NCBI GenBank assembly: GCA_028723525.1 | Contig: JAQYET010000094.1 | Coordinates: 1-64,000, forward strand | Origin: Prevotellaceae bacterium | GTDB lineage: Bacteria > Bacteroidota > Bacteroidia > Bacteroidales > Bacteroidaceae | Length of the DNA: 64,000 nucleotides | Direction of reading: 5' to 3' | Shown: piece after piece, positions 24,807-33,102 of the stretch | How the letters are laid out: every line of letters starts with the position of its first letter | How positions within the stretch are numbered: position 1 is the stretch's first letter | The notes under the pieces: generated by a model | The model's database searches: none | Seen by the model: only the letters and a program-made list of their open reading frames with translations | Told to the model about the DNA's origin: nothing | Program-made: the position numbers and the translations under genes

Positions 24807-26072
24807 ATGGGAAGATACTTTAACAGGCTGATAACGAGTGCGGACAAATGCACAATCTTGCTATATGGAGAGATAGGAGAAACAGAGGTAAACGCTTCCG
24901 AAATAAAGGAGGAGATTATGCAGGCGGAAAGTGTACACAAGCCTATCGAAATACGCATAAATTCAATAGGTGGAGAAGTGTTCACAGGCGTTGCCATTAT
25001 ACAGGCCATCAACGAATGTAAAGGGGATATTAGGATATTTGTTGATGTGGTTGCCGCCTCCATAGCAAGTGTTATTGCGCTGTGTGGAAAGCCTTTGGAA
25101 ATGGGGCGTTATTCCCGCATGATGCTGCACACCGTTTCCACAGGTTGTTATGGGACGCAAAAAGACCTGTTGAAATGCGTTGAGGAAATGGGGAAAATTG
25201 ATGCGCTGTTATGCGATATAATAGCACGTAAATGCCATAAGACAAGCGAGGAAATACGCAATTTGTATTTTGACGGCAACGACCATTGGTTTACTGCCGA
25301 TGAAGCGTTGGAACTCGGATTGATAGATGGTATCTTTGAAACGTCACCCATAGAGGAAGACCCAACAACGGAAAACATTTACCATATCACAAACAAATCG
25401 AGAGGGTTTAACCAAAAAGTTGATTATAAGGCTTTCAAAAACAAGTTGAACGCTGTTTTATCACTTGACAAGACAGCCGATGAAAGGGACATATTAAACG
25501 CCATCAATAAGTTGCAAAGAGATAATGAGAAGGTTGATTTTTCGGGAATGATTGAAAACGCAATTAAAAAGGGCTGGTTTGACAAAGCGGAAAAAGAAGT
25601 GTTTCAATCGCTTGCAAAGCATGATCGAGTGACTTTTATGGCACAGTATGAAGCGTTCAAGCAACAGGACAAGGCAAACGTTATAGAATTGATTTCTGAT
25701 GCTGAGGTGGACGGGCGGATAATGCCTTTTGAGCGTGAGATATACAAGAGTATAGGCGACCAATTAGGAGCACGTGCCTTAGGTGAATTATTCTATATTA
25801 AACCACGGCAAAAAAGGGTAAGCCGTTTCCTTTCTTTGGACTATGACAACAGGGCAGGGTGGACAATAGATGACTGGAGGAATTTTGCACCAAAAGAACT
25901 TGCGGACAATCCACAATTATATAAAATCCTGATGGCAAAAGACAATCAGAAAGCACCGCAATACAAGACTTTGGAATGGTATCGAAAAAATGACCCAGAA
26001 TATTTAAAGGAACACCCAGATATATATAGGAAATTAGTTGAAAATCAATATAATAAGAATAGTAAACAATAA
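24807..26072 (+). CDS. Phage prohead protease (ClpP-type) fused to a scaffold-like domain
   Basis: 421 residues. The N-terminal part (about 1-185) is a ClpP-fold head-maturation protease: INSIGGEVFTG, then VVAASIAS with the likely nucleophile Ser85, and MMLHTVS with His108. The C-terminal part (about 200-421) is charged and helical, with WTIDDWRNFAPKELADNPQLYK, similar in style to Mu gpI-type protease/scaffold proteins. Such proteins guide capsid assembly and then cut the scaffold away. It is followed after 5 bases by the capsid gene, as in phage head modules, but the other head genes are absent. Active-site residues look intact, so it may still work. Confidence 0.85.
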   Translation: MGRYFNRLITSADKCTILLYGEIGETEVNASEIKEEIMQAESVHKPIEIRINSIGGEVFTGVAIIQAINECKGDIRIFVDVVAASIASVIALCGKPLEMGRYSRMMLHTVSTGCYGTQKDLLKCVEEMGKIDALLCDIIARKCHKTSEEIRNLYFDGNDHWFTADEALELGLIDGIFETSPIEEDPTTENIYHITNKSRGFNQKVDYKAFKNKLNAVLSLDKTADERDILNAINKLQRDNEKVDFSGMIENAIKKGWFDKAEKEVFQSLAKHDRVTFMAQYEAFKQQDKANVIELISDAEVDGRIMPFEREIYKSIGDQLGARALGELFYIKPRQKRVSRFLSLDYDNRAGWTIDDWRNFAPKELADNPQLYKILMAKDNQKAPQYKTLEWYRKNDPEYLKEHPDIYRKLVENQYNKNSKQ

Positions 26073-26077
26073 ACAAC

Positions 26078-26950
26078 ATGGCATTAAACAAGGAAGTTTG
26101 GGTAAACCAACTGCAAGAGAATTTTTACCCCGATAGCAGTTTTCTAAAGCAGGTTTTGGATTTTTCGGGTGATGTGGACAACAACAAAATACACATGGCA
26201 GCAGCAGGCATTGACCCCAAGGTGTTGATAAACAACAAAACGTACCCAATCCCGATTGTAGGGCGTGATGACGTGGATTGTGAGATACCATTGGATAAGT
26301 TTGAGACGGAAAACACTATCGTGCGCCGTCCTGATGCAATAGAATACGCATACGACAAATTGGAGAGCGTGTTAAGGCAGCACAGAGCAACACTGCAAAA
26401 GGCTGTGGCTGTTAAGGCTGCCCATGCTATTGCACCAAATGAGGACACGGCATTTACCCCCATAGTCGCAACCACTGGCGAGACAAAAAACGGACGCAAG
26501 CGTTTAACCTTTGCGGATATTCTGGCACTCAAGGAACGGTTTGATGATGTGGAGATACCATTGGACAGACGTTTTTTAATCCTCCACCCAAAACACGTTT
26601 CAGATTTATTGCTTGAGGATTTGAAGTTGTTCAAGGACTTGACCAATATCACAGACGGAGAGCCGACCAAATTTGCCGGGTTTGGATGCTTTTCCTTTGC
26701 GCACATGCCAACCTACACTGTTGCAGGGGACAAGTACACAAAGGTTGCATTTAAGGAACAGGAAACGACAAACTTTGCGAGTGTGGCGTTTTATGGCGAT
26801 GAGGTGATGAAAGCCGATGGGGATATTTATATGTACTCTAAGGAGGACGACCCAGAAGAACGTGCAACTATTGTCGGCTTTGATAAACGCTTTGTGTGTA
26901 TGCCTATCAGAAACAAGGGCATAGGGGCGATTGTTAGTAGTAGTATTTGA
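26078..26950 (+). CDS. Phage major capsid protein
   Basis: 290 residues, no signal peptide. The placement right after a prohead protease/scaffold gene and the overall pattern (N-terminal arm VNQLQENFYPDSSFLKQVLD, long helix IEYAYDKLESVLRQHRATLQKA, a P-domain-like LILHPKHVSDLLLEDLKLF, and C-terminal strands) fit an HK97-fold coat protein. I identify it by context and fold pattern rather than by a diagnostic motif. It is uninterrupted, which argues for maintained function or recent arrival. A shell-forming (encapsulin-like) role is possible since no portal or terminase is present. Confidence 0.8.
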   Translation: MALNKEVWVNQLQENFYPDSSFLKQVLDFSGDVDNNKIHMAAAGIDPKVLINNKTYPIPIVGRDDVDCEIPLDKFETENTIVRRPDAIEYAYDKLESVLRQHRATLQKAVAVKAAHAIAPNEDTAFTPIVATTGETKNGRKRLTFADILALKERFDDVEIPLDRRFLILHPKHVSDLLLEDLKLFKDLTNITDGEPTKFAGFGCFSFAHMPTYTVAGDKYTKVAFKEQETTNFASVAFYGDEVMKADGDIYMYSKEDDPEERATIVGFDKRFVCMPIRNKGIGAIVSSSI

Positions 26951-26974
26951 TAATATTTTTTTCATAATAGGATA

Positions 26975-27004
26975 TTTGTTTTCGTGAGAAAATTAGTATC
27001 TTTG
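26975..27004 (+). promoter_or_regulatory. Promoter of the 58-aa island gene
   Basis: TTTG (26975-26978), an 18-base spacer and TATCTTTG (26997-27004) lie between the capsid gene and the ATG at 27045. The leader contains GTGGTG / CACCAC (27005-27030) that can pair, followed by a T-rich run. Confidence 0.55.
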
Positions 27005-27044
27005 TGGTGTGGCTGCAAGGTTGCACCACTTTTTCTTTTAGAGT

Positions 27045-27221
27045 ATGCAGACAAGACGAATAAAGGCAATAGAACAAGTTGGCGATATTATTAGTAAGCA
27101 TTACGAGCAAGGAAACCAGAGTAAGTGCTACAAGCAAGTTTGGCGTTCCTTTGTATTTCCTCAAATGGGGTTGTCTTACCCTACATTTGTACGCTATGTA
27201 AAGGAATTAAAATGTAAGTAA
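27045..27221 (+). CDS. Small basic island protein, possible DNA-binding
   Basis: 58 residues: a basic N-terminus (MQTRRIKAIEQVGDII), a Lys/Cys/Trp-containing middle (CYKQVWRSFVFPQMG) and an end resembling a recognition helix (LSYPTFVRYVKELK). It has its own promoter. I do not recognise a family but small helix-turn-helix proteins in Bacteroidetes mobile DNA look like this. Its stop codon overlaps the first unit of the 12-bp tandem repeat at 27221-27255. Confidence 0.6.
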   Translation: MQTRRIKAIEQVGDIISKHYEQGNQSKCYKQVWRSFVFPQMGLSYPTFVRYVKELKCK

Positions 27222-27255
27222 TATTTCGTTAAATATTTCGTTAAATATTTGTTAA
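27221..27255. repeat. 12-bp tandem repeat at the right end of the island
   Basis: ATATTTCGTTAA at 27221-27232 and 27233-27244, then ATATTTGTTAA (one base short) at 27245-27255. The unit resembles ACATTTCGTTTT, the inverted form of the island end repeat, so these may be degenerate binding sites. Confidence 0.7.
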
Positions 27256-27285
27256 ATTTATTGCAAAAAATATGTTAATGAACCT

Positions 27286-27343
27286 AAAACGAAATGTTAA
27301 TTTTGCACATTTCGTTTTGCAAAAACATCACATTTCGTTTTGT
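27286..27343. repeat. Right-end binding-site repeats of the island
   Basis: AAAACGAAATGT at 27286-27297, its exact reverse complement at 27307-27318 (12-bp arms around a 9-base loop) and again at 27330-27341. The last lies within the reverse complement of ACAAAACGAAATGTGA (27328-27343), matching the left-end 16-mer at 23326-23341. The first two could also form a hairpin in RNA. Confidence 0.7.
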
Positions 27344-27361
27344 CGGATTTAACTGCAAAGT

Positions 27362-27442
27362 AATTTCGGCGAATTTGTTCTGCAAAATCGGCGAAATTGA
27401 AAAGTAAAATCGGCGATTTTGCAAAGCAATTTCGCCGATTTT
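27362..27442. repeat. 22-bp-period palindromic array, copy B (4 units)
   Basis: Units of 15 bp start at 27362, 27384, 27406 and 27428, exactly 22 bp apart: AATTTCGGCGAATTT, AAAATCGGCGAAATT, AAAATCGGCGATTTT, AATTTCGCCGATTTT. Unit 2 is the exact reverse complement of unit 4, with unit 3 between. Spacers: gttctgc, gaaaagt, gcaaagc. It begins 19 bases beyond the island's last end repeat. Confidence 0.9.
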
Positions 27443-27543
27443 ACTTTTTCATTTATTACGAATGGGGTTATTATTTGATATAAACGATATTTCTGTTTGG
27501 CACAAATAACATTAAAGGCATTGTGATAGCAGACAGCGATGAG

Positions 27544-29559
27544 TTACAGTTTCAAGCGCAGTTGCAATTCAAGGTCGGTCATTGAAGAGTGATTTATCTT
27601 TCTAAGACCTGTCCCAATAGTGTTTCTGTCGAAATAGTTCGTGGTACCGATTTTTGCTATAAACATTAACTTCCTTGACACATCGGCACGCGCCAGCACC
27701 GAATAGCGAATACCGTTGCCGTAGAATGAAGGGAAATTGAATGAATAGAGAGTACCTTTCTCATATATGTATATTCGCGAGTCGAAGCCATCGGTATCGA
27801 AGTAAGCCAAATTTCCCTCCACCGAAAGCCACTGTAACGGCTTCATAGACAATGTTTCGCTCAACATCCACCCAAAATCGTTATCCTTATAAGATACGTG
27901 GGCAATGTCTGCCTGTGTCTTCAGTGTCCATGTTCCACCGTCATACCGCACAGCAACCCTGCCCAGCTGCTCTACCCTGTTTGTGAGAGCAGTCTTCTTT
28001 TGGTTGTCTTTCTCCTTGACTTTAATACGGTAGCGCGCAAGGAAATCCCAACGCCCGCGTATATATGAAGCGAGAACGAAGGCATCGTATGAATGAGAAG
28101 CGAATGACGACTGATATTTAGCCCAAGGGAAATAGACGATATCGAAATATCCGTTCAGCCGGAAATTTGCCGACGGATGCCAGTTTATACCGGTGTAAAG
28201 ACCGCTCTCGTTCTGCACATTTCCTCCCTCGCTGAAACTACCGGAGTATAGCGAATAATACTTTTTGGAATAGAAACGTTGCAGTGCCACGATGTCCAAT
28301 TCGTCTGTCAGTCTGTAGGAAACGGTGTTTATGGTTGCCAACGCCCCGCAACCTCCCGTTGCAGTCTCTCCGGACAGTTGCCACCTGTGTGAAATGTAGG
28401 CATAGTTGACGCTCGCGTTCCACAAGTTGTTTCCCATAGGATAGAAACGGCGGTAAGCAACGGCGGTGTTAGGGCGCAGGTCTCTCGACAGGTGTGAGAA
28501 CACCCCGGTTGCCCCGATGCGCCACCCATTCTTACGGAAGGAGATGTTCATTCCTGCGTCAATGACAGATGAATTGTTCTTTTTCTCCATCTCTTTCTCT
28601 GTACGATGATAGCCGTTGTCGAGGATTGTTGCTATTGTCAAATCCTTGTTCAGCGTAGCATCTATGTCCCTATATGATACAAATGCCGTGACATCAATAC
28701 CTTTTGCCAACTCCACCGTTGCAGCCATGCCCTGCAAATAATTCGCCTCCATTCGTGAAGAGTGGGCACGAATGTTGTATGTTGTGCTGCCCGGTTGCTG
28801 CAAAGAAGCCATTTTACCCAGCATGAAATCGTTGTTCATCACAAGTCCCATTCCGAATTTAGCCTTATATCGCCCAAGGACAAGACTCTTCAGCCGCCCC
28901 ATTTTCCGCAGTTGTATGTAATAGGAATAGAAATCATAACCCAAGGAATTGCCTTTAGTGAAGAACGGTTCTCCCGCATCCTGCGACCCCAGCAGTCCTG
29001 CCTTGACATACTGTCCATAAGAAAATGTGTATTTAAAGGAATGAGCATACCGCCCACCAAGATACCCTTTGTCGTCACCCCGTCTCTTATAGAATGGCAG
29101 TTTTGCCGTTGCCAGCAACTCATGTCCGCCATATTTCATAATGTTGTCGACAGTCGGAAAACCTGCTCCTTTAACATCACCAAGCACTACAAAATGCCGA
29201 AGCAGTTCGCGCCGGTAGTAGTCGAGCGACTCAATCATTGCCAGTTCGCCGAGGGTTTTCATTGGAGCATACTTGTAAAGATACTCACAGATATCCATCA
29301 CCTGTATCTCGGTTAAGAAAGGAATGGTTTCTATGTCCTCACGTGTTGCCGTGTTCAGGTCAATCGGATTGTCATCCAATTCGCACAACATGTCGTAAGT
29401 TTCCTGCCACGACAGTGTTTCGCTGTCTTCCATAGACATGACATCATTGAAAAGAGACTCCCATTCCCGTTTATCATTCTGTGCAAAAGAGAGCGACACA
29501 GGCAGCAGTAGAAGCAGCAAAACAGAAGTCCTCAAGATATTATGTTGATGTGTTTCCAT
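27544..29559 (-). CDS. Helix-hairpin-helix domain outer-membrane-type protein
   Basis: 671 residues. A signal peptide (about 8-26, ending SLSFAQ) is followed by a ComEA-like helix-hairpin-helix segment (DLNTATREDIETIPFLTEIQ, about 57-76) and then some 500 residues of alternating aromatic beta-strands typical of a barrel. The terminal strand ends in LELQLRLKL. This combination is common in Bacteroidetes, but its function is unknown; the HhH region may bind DNA or act in protein contact. It lies 81 bases after the M15 peptidase gene on the same strand. Confidence 0.8.
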   Translation of the reverse strand: METHQHNILRTSVLLLLLLPVSLSFAQNDKREWESLFNDVMSMEDSETLSWQETYDMLCELDDNPIDLNTATREDIETIPFLTEIQVMDICEYLYKYAPMKTLGELAMIESLDYYRRELLRHFVVLGDVKGAGFPTVDNIMKYGGHELLATAKLPFYKRRGDDKGYLGGRYAHSFKYTFSYGQYVKAGLLGSQDAGEPFFTKGNSLGYDFYSYYIQLRKMGRLKSLVLGRYKAKFGMGLVMNNDFMLGKMASLQQPGSTTYNIRAHSSRMEANYLQGMAATVELAKGIDVTAFVSYRDIDATLNKDLTIATILDNGYHRTEKEMEKKNNSSVIDAGMNISFRKNGWRIGATGVFSHLSRDLRPNTAVAYRRFYPMGNNLWNASVNYAYISHRWQLSGETATGGCGALATINTVSYRLTDELDIVALQRFYSKKYYSLYSGSFSEGGNVQNESGLYTGINWHPSANFRLNGYFDIVYFPWAKYQSSFASHSYDAFVLASYIRGRWDFLARYRIKVKEKDNQKKTALTNRVEQLGRVAVRYDGGTWTLKTQADIAHVSYKDNDFGWMLSETLSMKPLQWLSVEGNLAYFDTDGFDSRIYIYEKGTLYSFNFPSFYGNGIRYSVLARADVSRKLMFIAKIGTTNYFDRNTIGTGLRKINHSSMTDLELQLRLKL

Positions 29560-29640
29560 TATTTATGATTGTCAACTTATATGTGGTATTTATCTATCAA
29601 GTATATATTAAGGTGTGTAACGTTTCATTGTTTAGTCCGT

Positions 29641-30384
29641 TCACGGCATCGAGAACTGAAAATGTTGGTAATCCTTCATCGTTTTCCAGTCGCCACCCCA
29701 TACCGCACCGGCTTTTTTGAATAGTTTGAATGCAAGGTCGTTGCAGTCTATTTTATACGGAATGTCACTGCGTTTCTCCCTGTTGAAAGCGTATTTTGCA
29801 CCATTCTGTGGCGACACTTTCCTGCCCCTCACATAAGGGTTATATCTCGGGTTTATGTCAATGGCAAGTCCGTAGGCGTGTCTTGACAACTTCTTCGTGC
29901 CCTCCACATTGCGGTAGTTGAAGCACGAAGTGTTGTTGGCAGCCATAGACTTATCATCGTCTCCACCGTAGTTATCTATCAGGAAAATGCTCTCTATACG
30001 GTATTTCTGCAGATAGAGTTCTTTGAAAATGCCTATCACCCGCTCGGCAATGCTCCTGTTTACAACCATTTCTCCTGTCTGTATGTCGCCATTCTTATTG
30101 CGATGCAGCAACCGCAGGTAACACAAGTCTGTGCGTTTCACCGGGCATCCCACACGCCATGACGTTCCGTTGATGCGGCTCCACACCTCTGCATCGATGT
30201 CGAGAATCATAAAGCATCGTTCAATTCCTGCCTGCATCACGTCAAACTCACTGACAACCATCCCGGGCTTCCAGTCGTGTATAATTTTAACACGCGGCTT
30301 GTCAGCCCATGACTCCGCAGTATATGTTGTCATGAGAATGGTTGTAAAGAACATTATAAAAGGAAGATAAGTCTTGATTTTCAT
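29641..30384 (-). CDS. M15 family D-Ala-D-Ala carboxypeptidase-like protein
   Basis: 247 residues from ATG 30384 (30396 is an alternative). A signal peptide is followed by a peptidase M15/VanY-like domain: SRHAYGLAIDINPRYNP (S-x-H-x-x-G-x-A-x-D, the zinc His and Asp) and YQHFQF near the C-terminus with the second zinc His. The family trims peptidoglycan peptides in the periplasm; substrate here is inferred. The N-terminal 100 residues have no domain that I know. Confidence 0.82.
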   Translation of the reverse strand: MKIKTYLPFIMFFTTILMTTYTAESWADKPRVKIIHDWKPGMVVSEFDVMQAGIERCFMILDIDAEVWSRINGTSWRVGCPVKRTDLCYLRLLHRNKNGDIQTGEMVVNRSIAERVIGIFKELYLQKYRIESIFLIDNYGGDDDKSMAANNTSCFNYRNVEGTKKLSRHAYGLAIDINPRYNPYVRGRKVSPQNGAKYAFNREKRSDIPYKIDCNDLAFKLFKKAGAVWGGDWKTMKDYQHFQFSMP

Positions 30385-30407
30385 AATATGTGACATTTAT
30401 TTCCCGG

Positions 30408-30439
30408 CAAAGATAGTTCTTTTTGCAGAATTACGCAAG
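30408..30439 (-). promoter_or_regulatory. Promoter of the M15 peptidase gene
   Basis: Minus strand CTTG (30439-30436), 20-base spacer, TATCTTTG (30415-30408). The -7 part is a full match; the -33 part has one mismatch. Confidence 0.6.
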
Positions 30440-30515
30440 ATAGTTTGTAACCTTTTTTAACCTCATTGAAAATATCTTGTAACATTTTTGAAAACTTATT
30501 GTAACATAATAAACG

Positions 30516-30523
30516 TAATTTTG
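30516..30523 (+). promoter_or_regulatory. -7 element upstream of the Na/Pi cotransporter gene
   Basis: TAATTTTG matches TAnnTTTG, 29 bases before the ATG at 30553. No TTTG at an ideal distance. Confidence 0.45.
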
Positions 30524-30552
30524 CAGACCAAAATATCATAAATCATTTATCA

Positions 30553-32238
30553 ATGACAACAGTAATAGCATTTAAATTATTGGGGTCGCTCGCCCTGCTA
30601 ATCTTCGGTATGAAGATAATGAGCGAAGCATTGCAGAAGATGGCAGGCTCTCAACTGCGCCACGTCCTAAGCGCAATGACCACAAATCGCCTGTCGGGAA
30701 TGTTCACCGGCATGCTTCTCACCGTGGCTGTTCAGTCGTCTTCGGCAACAACGGTAATGACTGTGTCATTCGTAAATGCAGGTCTGCTCGCCCTCTCACA
30801 AGCCATATCCGTTATTATGGGAGCCAACATAGGCACCACTCTCACGGCGTGGATAATGTCGGCAGGCTTCTCGTTTGATATAACCAACTTTGTCTGGCCC
30901 GTGTTCTTCATAGGAATACTGCTCATATACAGTAAGCGTCATCGCTATTTGGGCGACTTTCTCTATGGCGTTGCTTTCATGTTCTTCTCGCTCGGAATGA
31001 TGAGTCAGACAGGTAAGGCAATGGATCTCGGTCACAACCAAACACTAATAGACTTCTTCTCGTCGTTCGACACGGGCAGTTATTCTTCTATTCTGATATT
31101 CCTTCTCATAGGTACTGTCCTCACCTGTATAGTGCAATCGTCGGCAGCTGTTATGGCTATTACGATGGTTCTCTGCACAAGTGGGGTGCTTCCGGTATAT
31201 CTCGGCATTGCGCTCGTAATGGGAGAGAACATCGGAACCACAATGACAGCAAACCTCGCGGCACTCACCGCCAACACTCAGGCACGCCGAGCAGCACTCG
31301 CCCACCTTACTTTCAACGTGATAGGTGTGATTTGGGTGCTCATGGTATTCTATCCTTTCGTGAATATAGTATGCTCATTCGTAGGACTCGACCCCTCATC
31401 TTCTTCACAGACTGTGGCAAAAGTGTCGTTTGCTTTGGCAGCATTCCATACCGCATTCAATATCACCAACACCTCAATTCTGATTTGGTTCATACCGCAG
31501 ATAGAACGCTTCGTGTGCTGGATGCTGCCGGAGAAACCAAAGAAAGAGGATGAAAGTTTCCGCCTGAGGTATATACAGGTGGGCATAATCAAGACCCCGG
31601 AGATTTCAGTTCTTGAAGCACAGAAAGAGACTATGCTGTTTGCAGAACGCATGTATATGATGTTCGGAATGGTGCAAGAACTTACTAAAGAGAAGGATAA
31701 GGAGAAATTCAAGACTATCTTCGAACGAATAAAGAAGTATGAGGACATCAGCGACAACATGGAAATTGAGATTGGTAAATATCTCGAACATGTAAGTGAT
31801 GCTCATCTCAGCGACGACACTAAGGGGAAAATACGCGACATGATGCGTGAGATAAGCGAACTGGAGAGTATCGGAGACGCATGTTATAACCTTGCACGCA
31901 TACTGCAGCGCAAAAATGAAAGCGTTGATGAGTTCACGTTGGAACAAAATGTTGCCATCGAAAAGATGATGCAACTCACCGACCACGCGATAAAGCAGAT
32001 GCTGGAGACTATCGGTGGCAGACGCGAGGAGGTGTCTATTGCCCCGACTCGTGCCATAGAGAAAAGCATAAACAACCTGCGTGATGAACTGAAGTTGCAG
32101 AACACCACCGACGTTAATTCCCACAAGTATGGATTTGCCACGGGAGCGATGTTCATAGACGTTATCAGCGAGTGTGAGAAACTGGGCGACTATGTGATGA
32201 ATGTGGTGGAGGCGCGGCTGGGAAAAAACGCTGACTAA
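30553..32238 (+). CDS. Na/Pi cotransporter family protein with PhoU-like domain
   Basis: 561 residues. The N-terminal part has eight or nine membrane helices with two inverted repeats, each carrying a QSSSATT/QSSAAVM-type motif (AVQSSSATTVMT near 59; IVQSSAAVMAIT near 195) and GANIGTT / GENIGTT, the hallmark of NptA/PF02690 sodium-phosphate symporters. The C-terminal 200 residues form a PhoU-like helical domain (about 350-555). It likely imports phosphate with Na+, or exports it. It stands alone between divergent and downstream genes. Confidence 0.92.
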   Translation: MTTVIAFKLLGSLALLIFGMKIMSEALQKMAGSQLRHVLSAMTTNRLSGMFTGMLLTVAVQSSSATTVMTVSFVNAGLLALSQAISVIMGANIGTTLTAWIMSAGFSFDITNFVWPVFFIGILLIYSKRHRYLGDFLYGVAFMFFSLGMMSQTGKAMDLGHNQTLIDFFSSFDTGSYSSILIFLLIGTVLTCIVQSSAAVMAITMVLCTSGVLPVYLGIALVMGENIGTTMTANLAALTANTQARRAALAHLTFNVIGVIWVLMVFYPFVNIVCSFVGLDPSSSSQTVAKVSFALAAFHTAFNITNTSILIWFIPQIERFVCWMLPEKPKKEDESFRLRYIQVGIIKTPEISVLEAQKETMLFAERMYMMFGMVQELTKEKDKEKFKTIFERIKKYEDISDNMEIEIGKYLEHVSDAHLSDDTKGKIRDMMREISELESIGDACYNLARILQRKNESVDEFTLEQNVAIEKMMQLTDHAIKQMLETIGGRREEVSIAPTRAIEKSINNLRDELKLQNTTDVNSHKYGFATGAMFIDVISECEKLGDYVMNVVEARLGKNAD

Positions 32239-32327
32239 GAATTCCTTTCTACAATATCTTCACCGAAGTTATTTGCTACGGTGATGATATAACATGGTCG
32301 GAAAATGACATTTTCCCCCTAATGTGC

Positions 32328-32358
32328 ATTGTCATAACATAAAAATTATGTAAATTTG
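32328..32358 (+). promoter_or_regulatory. Promoter of the response regulator gene
   Basis: ATTG (32328-32331), 19-base spacer, TAAATTTG (32351-32358). The -7 part fully fits TAnnTTTG; ATG follows 8 bases later, so the leader is very short. Confidence 0.5.
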
Positions 32359-32366
32359 CAGCCAAT

Positions 32367-33044
32367 ATGAAAAAGATTTTGGTTGTTGACGATGAGCAGG
32401 CTCTGTGCGAGATACTGCAATTTAATTTGGAAGCGGCAGGATACGAAGTTTATACGGCAAACTCGGCAGAGGAGGCTATGACGCTTGCTATTTCAGACTT
32501 CAATCTGATATTGCTTGATGTCATGATGGAAGGCATGTCCGGATTTGACCTCGCGAGACGTCTCAGAAGTGATGAACGAACTGCAAACATACCTATAATA
32601 TTCATTACTGCACTTGACAATGAGGATGACCGAGTGACGGGACTCAACATTGGTGGAGACGACTATATCGCAAAACCGTTTTCAATACGGGAGGTTACGG
32701 CACGCATTGCGGCTGTGCTGAGACGTACCACTGCCGCCGAAAAGCCCGAGACAAATATGCTCGGGTATGAGGGAATACAGATAAACCTCGACCAAAAGAC
32801 CGTTAGAATTGACGGAGAAGACGTACCATTCACCAAGACAGAGATTGAAATTCTGAGCCTTTTCCTGAAAGAACCCGGAAGGATATTCAGCCGTAAGGAA
32901 CTGATAGATATTATATGGCCAAACGATGTGGTAGTGCTGAAACGCACCGTTGACGTAAACATAACACGATTGAGGAAGAAGATAGGTAAATATTCAGACC
33001 GAATAGTGACACGGCAAGGCTACGGATATTTCTTCAAAGAGTGA
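32367..33044 (+). CDS. rprY: OmpR-family response regulator, RprY-like
   Basis: 225 residues. Receiver domain (about 1-120): acidic pocket DDE at 8-10, phospho-acceptor Asp in LLLDVMM (about 52), Thr in IFITA and Lys in YIAKPF. The C-terminal winged helix (about 130-225) shows FTKTEIEILSLFLKEPGRIFSRKELI and the VDVNITRLRKKIG recognition segment. Length and sequence style fit Bacteroides RprY. No sensor kinase (RprX) is next to it, so it is an orphan in this window. RprY relatives bind DNA to control metabolic or redox genes; targets unknown here. Confidence 0.87.
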   Translation: MKKILVVDDEQALCEILQFNLEAAGYEVYTANSAEEAMTLAISDFNLILLDVMMEGMSGFDLARRLRSDERTANIPIIFITALDNEDDRVTGLNIGGDDYIAKPFSIREVTARIAAVLRRTTAAEKPETNMLGYEGIQINLDQKTVRIDGEDVPFTKTEIEILSLFLKEPGRIFSRKELIDIIWPNDVVVLKRTVDVNITRLRKKIGKYSDRIVTRQGYGYFFKE

Positions 33045-33102
33045 TGAAAGGGCGTTATAATTCCTTAAAAGAACCGAAAAACATAACACTTACGAAAAGA
33101 CA

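Larger units (their letters stand above)
23212..27343. mobile_element. Phage-derived island with prohead protease and capsid genes only
   Basis: About 4.1 kb between the ABC ATPase gene and the gene at 27544. Contents in order: repeats, an 80-aa small protein, a 102-aa minus-strand protein with an attenuator-like leader, a ClpP-type protease/scaffold fusion, a major capsid protein, a 58-aa small protein, repeats. No terminase, portal, tail, lysis, integrase or transposase is visible. Pro codons in the capsid gene lean to CCA/CCC, whereas the neighbouring secA uses CCG more, a weak sign of foreign origin. Limits are approximate: they are set by the outermost exact repeats, not by a proven target duplication. 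Confidence 0.65.
27222..27543. other. Intergenic region at the right island end
   Basis: No gene seen. It holds the 12-bp tandem repeat, three exact copies of the island end repeat (27286-27341) and the 22-bp-period array B (27362-27442). The last 100 bases show nothing notable. Confidence 0.6.

Noticed and set aside
26950..27044. Riboswitch in the leader of the 58-aa gene
   Set aside because: Only a short GTGGTG/CACCAC pairing is present; no known riboswitch core is recognisable.
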